Assembly: GCA_050485905.1 (NCBI GenBank)
Contig: JBJHCH010000044.1
Coordinates: forward strand, 1-24,847
DNA: 24,847 nt
Origin: JAWLCA01 sp050485905
GTDB taxonomy: Bacteria; Pseudomonadota; Alphaproteobacteria; Rhodobacterales; Rhodobacteraceae
Direction: 5' to 3'
How positions within the stretch are numbered: position 1 is the first letter of the stretch; every line of letters begins with the position of its first letter. Shown here piece by piece: positions 22,678 through 24,847 of this stretch. Below the pieces are notes generated by a model. It saw nothing but the letters and a program-made list of their open reading frames with translations. It was not told the DNA's origin and did no database searches. The translations under genes were made by a program, and so were the position numbers.

Positions 22678-23238
22678 TCAGTTCGCTGGGGTCGATGACA
22701 CGCCGACCTGAGCGGGGCGCAGCAGCCGTTCGTGCAACAGAAAGCCCTCGGCCATCACCTGCACCACGCCGCCCGCCGGCACGTCTGGCACCGGGGCCTC
22801 GAACATTGCCTGATGGTGCTGCGGATCAAACGGGCTGCCAATTTCCGGCGCGATACGCGTGATACCATGGCGGGCAAAGATGTTCAGAAGCTCGCGCATG
22901 GTCAGTTCGATCCCCTCGACCAGCGGTGTCGCGCGCTGTGCGTCGGTCGCGCTGTCGATGGCGCGCTTCAGACTGTCGTAGACGGGAAGCATGTCGCGGG
23001 CGAATTTCGCACCGCCGTACTGCTCCGCCTCGCGTCGGTCGCGCTCACCGCGCTTGCGCGCATTCTCGGCATCAGCGAGCGCGCGCATGAAGCGGTCGCG
23101 CATGTCGTCGCGCTCGGCGGTCAGGCGGACGATCTCTGCCTCGTGATCGTCGTCGAACGCCGATGCGCCATCCGCGCCTTCCTGCGCTTCGCCAAGATCT
23201 TCGTCCGTCATGCTCTGTTCTGTCTGTGCCTTGCCCAT
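22678..23238 (-). CDS. grpE: GrpE, nucleotide exchange factor of DnaK
   Basis: GrpE promotes ADP release from DnaK and acts as a thermosensor. The 186-residue protein has an acidic N-terminus (MTDEDLGEAQEGADG), a long coiled-coil helix at about residues 33-75 (EIVRLTAERDDMRDRFMRALADAENARKR in part), and the C-terminal beta domain with GSPFDPQHHQAMFEA, the family signature region, and VVQVMAEGFLLHERLLRPAQVGV. It starts two bases after the hrcA stop, so the two form an operon. A second in-frame ATG at codon 10 (MTDED) is an alternative start. Confidence 0.96.
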   Translation of the reverse strand: MGKAQTEQSMTDEDLGEAQEGADGASAFDDDHEAEIVRLTAERDDMRDRFMRALADAENARKRGERDRREAEQYGGAKFARDMLPVYDSLKRAIDSATDAQRATPLVEGIELTMRELLNIFARHGITRIAPEIGSPFDPQHHQAMFEAPVPDVPAGGVVQVMAEGFLLHERLLRPAQVGVSSTPAN

Positions 23239-23240
23239 CT

Positions 23241-24311
23241 TTACCCCTTGCCCCGGTCAGACAGCAGCCGCCCGACCAGTTGCGCCGTGTAATCCACAAT
23301 CGGCACGATGCGTCCGTAGTTGAGCCGGGTTGGCCCGATCACGCCCACAACGCCGATGATCTTCCGATCCGCGTTCATATATGGAGAGACCACCAGAGAG
23401 GAACCCGAAAGCGAGAAAAGTTTGTTCTCGGAGCCGATGAAAATGCGCACGCCCTCACCGTCCTCGGCAAGTTCGAGGAACTCTGCGATGTCGCGCTTGC
23501 GCTCCAGATCATCGAAAAGGCGCCGAATCCGCTCCAGATCCACCGCCTGATCGCCTGGACCCAGCAGATTCGCCCGACCGCGCACGATCAACCGCTCATG
23601 CGGCTCGCCCTCGCCCTCCCAGACCGCAAGACCCTGTTCCACAAGGTCGCGCGCCAGAGAATCTATCTCCTGCCGTCGTCGCTTTATCTCTGACACGATG
23701 CGGGCGCGCAGTTCCGACATGGTTGCGCCCTCGGCCATCGCATTGAGGAAGTTTGCCGCCTCTCGCATCGACGAAGGCGTCTGTCCGGGCGGCGGAGTGA
23801 AGACACGATTCTCCACGCTGCCATCGGCGAAGACCAGAACCACCAATGCACGATCAGGGCCAAGGCTGACGAATTCGATGTGCCGAATCGGCGCCTCTCG
23901 CTTCGGCGTCAGCACGAGGCTGGCGCCCTGGGTGATCCCCGACAGCGCCAGCCCCACCCGGTCGAGCAGCGTGGAGACATCACTTTCGTTGGTACCAAGC
24001 GAGGTATCAATGCGCGCGCGGTCCTCATCAGCCAGGCTCGCGACCTCCAACAGCCCGTCAACGAACATTCGAAGGCCAAGCTGCGTCGGCACCCGACCGG
24101 CCGAGACATGGGGGCTGTCCAGAAGGCCCAGATACTCAAGATCCTGCATAACGTTGCGGATCGTCGCCGCCGACAGGGGCTCGCTCATGCTCCGCGTCAA
24201 TGTGCGCGAGCCGACAGGATCGCCGGACGCGAGATAGCCCTCTACCACGCGGCGAAAGACTTCGCGCGAACGGTCGTTCATCTCTGTCAGCAGGTTCGAT
24301 CCGTCGATCAT
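23241..24311 (-). CDS. hrcA: HrcA, heat-inducible transcription repressor
   Basis: HrcA represses chaperone genes by binding the CIRCE inverted repeat, and its activity is modulated by GroEL. From the ATG at 24311 it has 356 residues. A winged helix-turn-helix occupies about residues 10-90, with SREVFRRVVEGYLASGDPVGS and LSAATIRNVMQDLEYLGLL, both family hallmarks, then SAGRVPTQLGLRMFVDGLL. A GAF-like core follows, and the C-terminal GVVGVIGPTRLNYGRIVP is highly typical. The frame is open for 120 codons further upstream, but that extension runs antisense over rph, so the 24311 start is chosen. An alternative ATG is at codon 11. No CIRCE copy is visible next to the gene. Confidence 0.97.
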   Translation of the reverse strand: MIDGSNLLTEMNDRSREVFRRVVEGYLASGDPVGSRTLTRSMSEPLSAATIRNVMQDLEYLGLLDSPHVSAGRVPTQLGLRMFVDGLLEVASLADEDRARIDTSLGTNESDVSTLLDRVGLALSGITQGASLVLTPKREAPIRHIEFVSLGPDRALVVLVFADGSVENRVFTPPPGQTPSSMREAANFLNAMAEGATMSELRARIVSEIKRRRQEIDSLARDLVEQGLAVWEGEGEPHERLIVRGRANLLGPGDQAVDLERIRRLFDDLERKRDIAEFLELAEDGEGVRIFIGSENKLFSLSGSSLVVSPYMNADRKIIGVVGVIGPTRLNYGRIVPIVDYTAQLVGRLLSDRGKG

Positions 24312-24335
24312 GGTCAGGCTGCCTTTGGGATCCGG

Positions 24336-24365
24336 AGCATAGAAAGCCCCTGACCGCGCCGTCAA
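24336..24365 (-). promoter_or_regulatory. Candidate vegetative promoter of hrcA-grpE
   Basis: On the minus strand TTGACG (24360-24365, five of six) is followed after 18 bases by TATGCT (24336-24341, four of six). Transcription would start near 24329, giving an 18-base leader. This looks like a housekeeping sigma-70 promoter. No CIRCE repeat (TTAGCACTC-N9-GAGTGCTAA) is present in the 115-bp hrcA-rph gap. Confidence 0.55.
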
Positions 24366-24426
24366 TCGGGGTTGCAACGCCACAGCGCCGACAGGTAACT
24401 GAGCCCATCGCAGGAGAGGATCGACA

Positions 24427-24847
24427 ATGCGGCCATCTGGCAGAGACTTAAGCGAAATGCGTCCGATTTCAATCGAGACCGGGGTCCAGCGCCATGCCGA
24501 GGGGTCATGTCTGATCCAGATCGGCGGTACGCGGGTGTTGTGTTCGGCCAGTATCGAGGATCGGCCGCCCCCGTTTCTGAAGAATACCGGCCTGGGCTGG
24601 GTGACCGCGGAATATGGAATGCTGCCGCGGGCGACCAACACCCGCAACAGACGCGAAGCCGCATCCGGCAAACAACAGGGTAGAACGGTGGAGATTCAGC
24701 GCCTGATCGGCAGGGCGCTGCGCGCGGGTGTGGACCGCGCCGCGCTGGGTGAACGGCAGATCACAATTGACTGCGATGTCATCGAGGCCGACGGCGGGAC
24801 ACGCTGCGCGGCGATCACTGGCGGTTGGGTGGCGTTGCGGTTGGCCA
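24427..24847 (+). CDS. rph: Ribonuclease PH (N-terminal part)
   Basis: RNase PH trims the 3' ends of tRNA precursors by phosphorolysis. The visible 140 codons start MRPSGRDLSEMRPISIETG and include the family signature RPPPFLKNTGLGWVTAEYGM and RNRREAASGKQQGRTVEIQRL, followed by IDCDVIEADGGTRCAAITGG. The gene runs off the right edge. AGGAGAGG stands eight bases before the ATG. It is divergent from hrcA with 115 bp between the starts, an arrangement common in alphaproteobacteria. Confidence 0.96.
   Translation, partial: MRPSGRDLSEMRPISIETGVQRHAEGSCLIQIGGTRVLCSASIEDRPPPFLKNTGLGWVTAEYGMLPRATNTRNRREAASGKQQGRTVEIQRLIGRALRAGVDRAALGERQITIDCDVIEADGGTRCAAITGGWVALRLA

Noticed and set aside
24312..24671. 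N-terminal extension of HrcA by 120 codons
   Set aside because: The extension overlaps the rph coding region on the opposite strand and shows no HrcA similarity. The typical HrcA N-terminus begins at 24311.
1..24847. Mobile elements, CRISPR arrays, tRNA or rRNA genes, prophage remnants
   Set aside because: No transposase or integrase motifs, no spaced direct repeats and no tRNA-like cloverleaf were noticed. The genes are contiguous and of uniform GC-rich character.

Overview
The window is high-GC DNA carrying the core of a purple-bacterial photosynthesis gene cluster, followed by a short housekeeping block. The gene order, the full dark-operative protochlorophyllide reductase set (BchL/N/B), the O2-dependent cyclase AcsF with a BciE-like partner, and the aerR-ppsR regulator pair all point to an alphaproteobacterium close to Rhodobacter and other Rhodobacterales. 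The species cannot be named from this sequence.

Region 1 (1-13384, minus strand) reads in transcription order bchF-bchN-bchB-bchH-bchL-bchM-lhaA-puhA-puhB-puhC-bciE-acsF-puhE, with puhE cut by the window edge. It encodes Mg chelation (BchH), methylation (BchM), ring E closure (AcsF with probable BciE), reduction of protochlorophyllide (BchLNB) and hydration of the 3-vinyl group (BchF). It also encodes the reaction-centre H subunit (PuhA) and assembly factors (LhaA, PuhB, PuhC, PuhE). Most junctions overlap by 1-11 bp, so this looks like one tightly coupled superoperon. The widest gap, between puhA and puhB, holds a strong hairpin.

Region 2 (13385-13712) is the only gene-free stretch over 300 bp. 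It is a divergent control region with two exact TGT-N12-ACA sites, the motif bound by PpsR/CrtJ, plus one degenerate overlapping copy.

Region 3 (13713-19957, plus strand) holds the regulators aerR/ppaA and ppsR/crtJ. A second promoter, bracketed by two exact PpsR sites, follows and leads into bchG-(pucC-like)-bchP-idi. Those last four genes each overlap the next by an ATGA and add the isoprenoid tail of bacteriochlorophyll.

Region 4 (20036-24847) is ordinary housekeeping DNA: mutS (plus), convergent grpE and hrcA (minus), and the start of divergent rph (plus). It marks one edge of the photosynthesis cluster, so carotenoid, puf and bchCXYZ/bchDIO genes are not in view.

I see no RNA genes, mobile elements, CRISPR arrays or broken genes, and no wholly unknown system. 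The most interesting points are the shared operator/promoter layout at bchF, aerR and bchG, the almost leaderless start predicted for bchG, and the tight coupling of the BciE-like gene with acsF.
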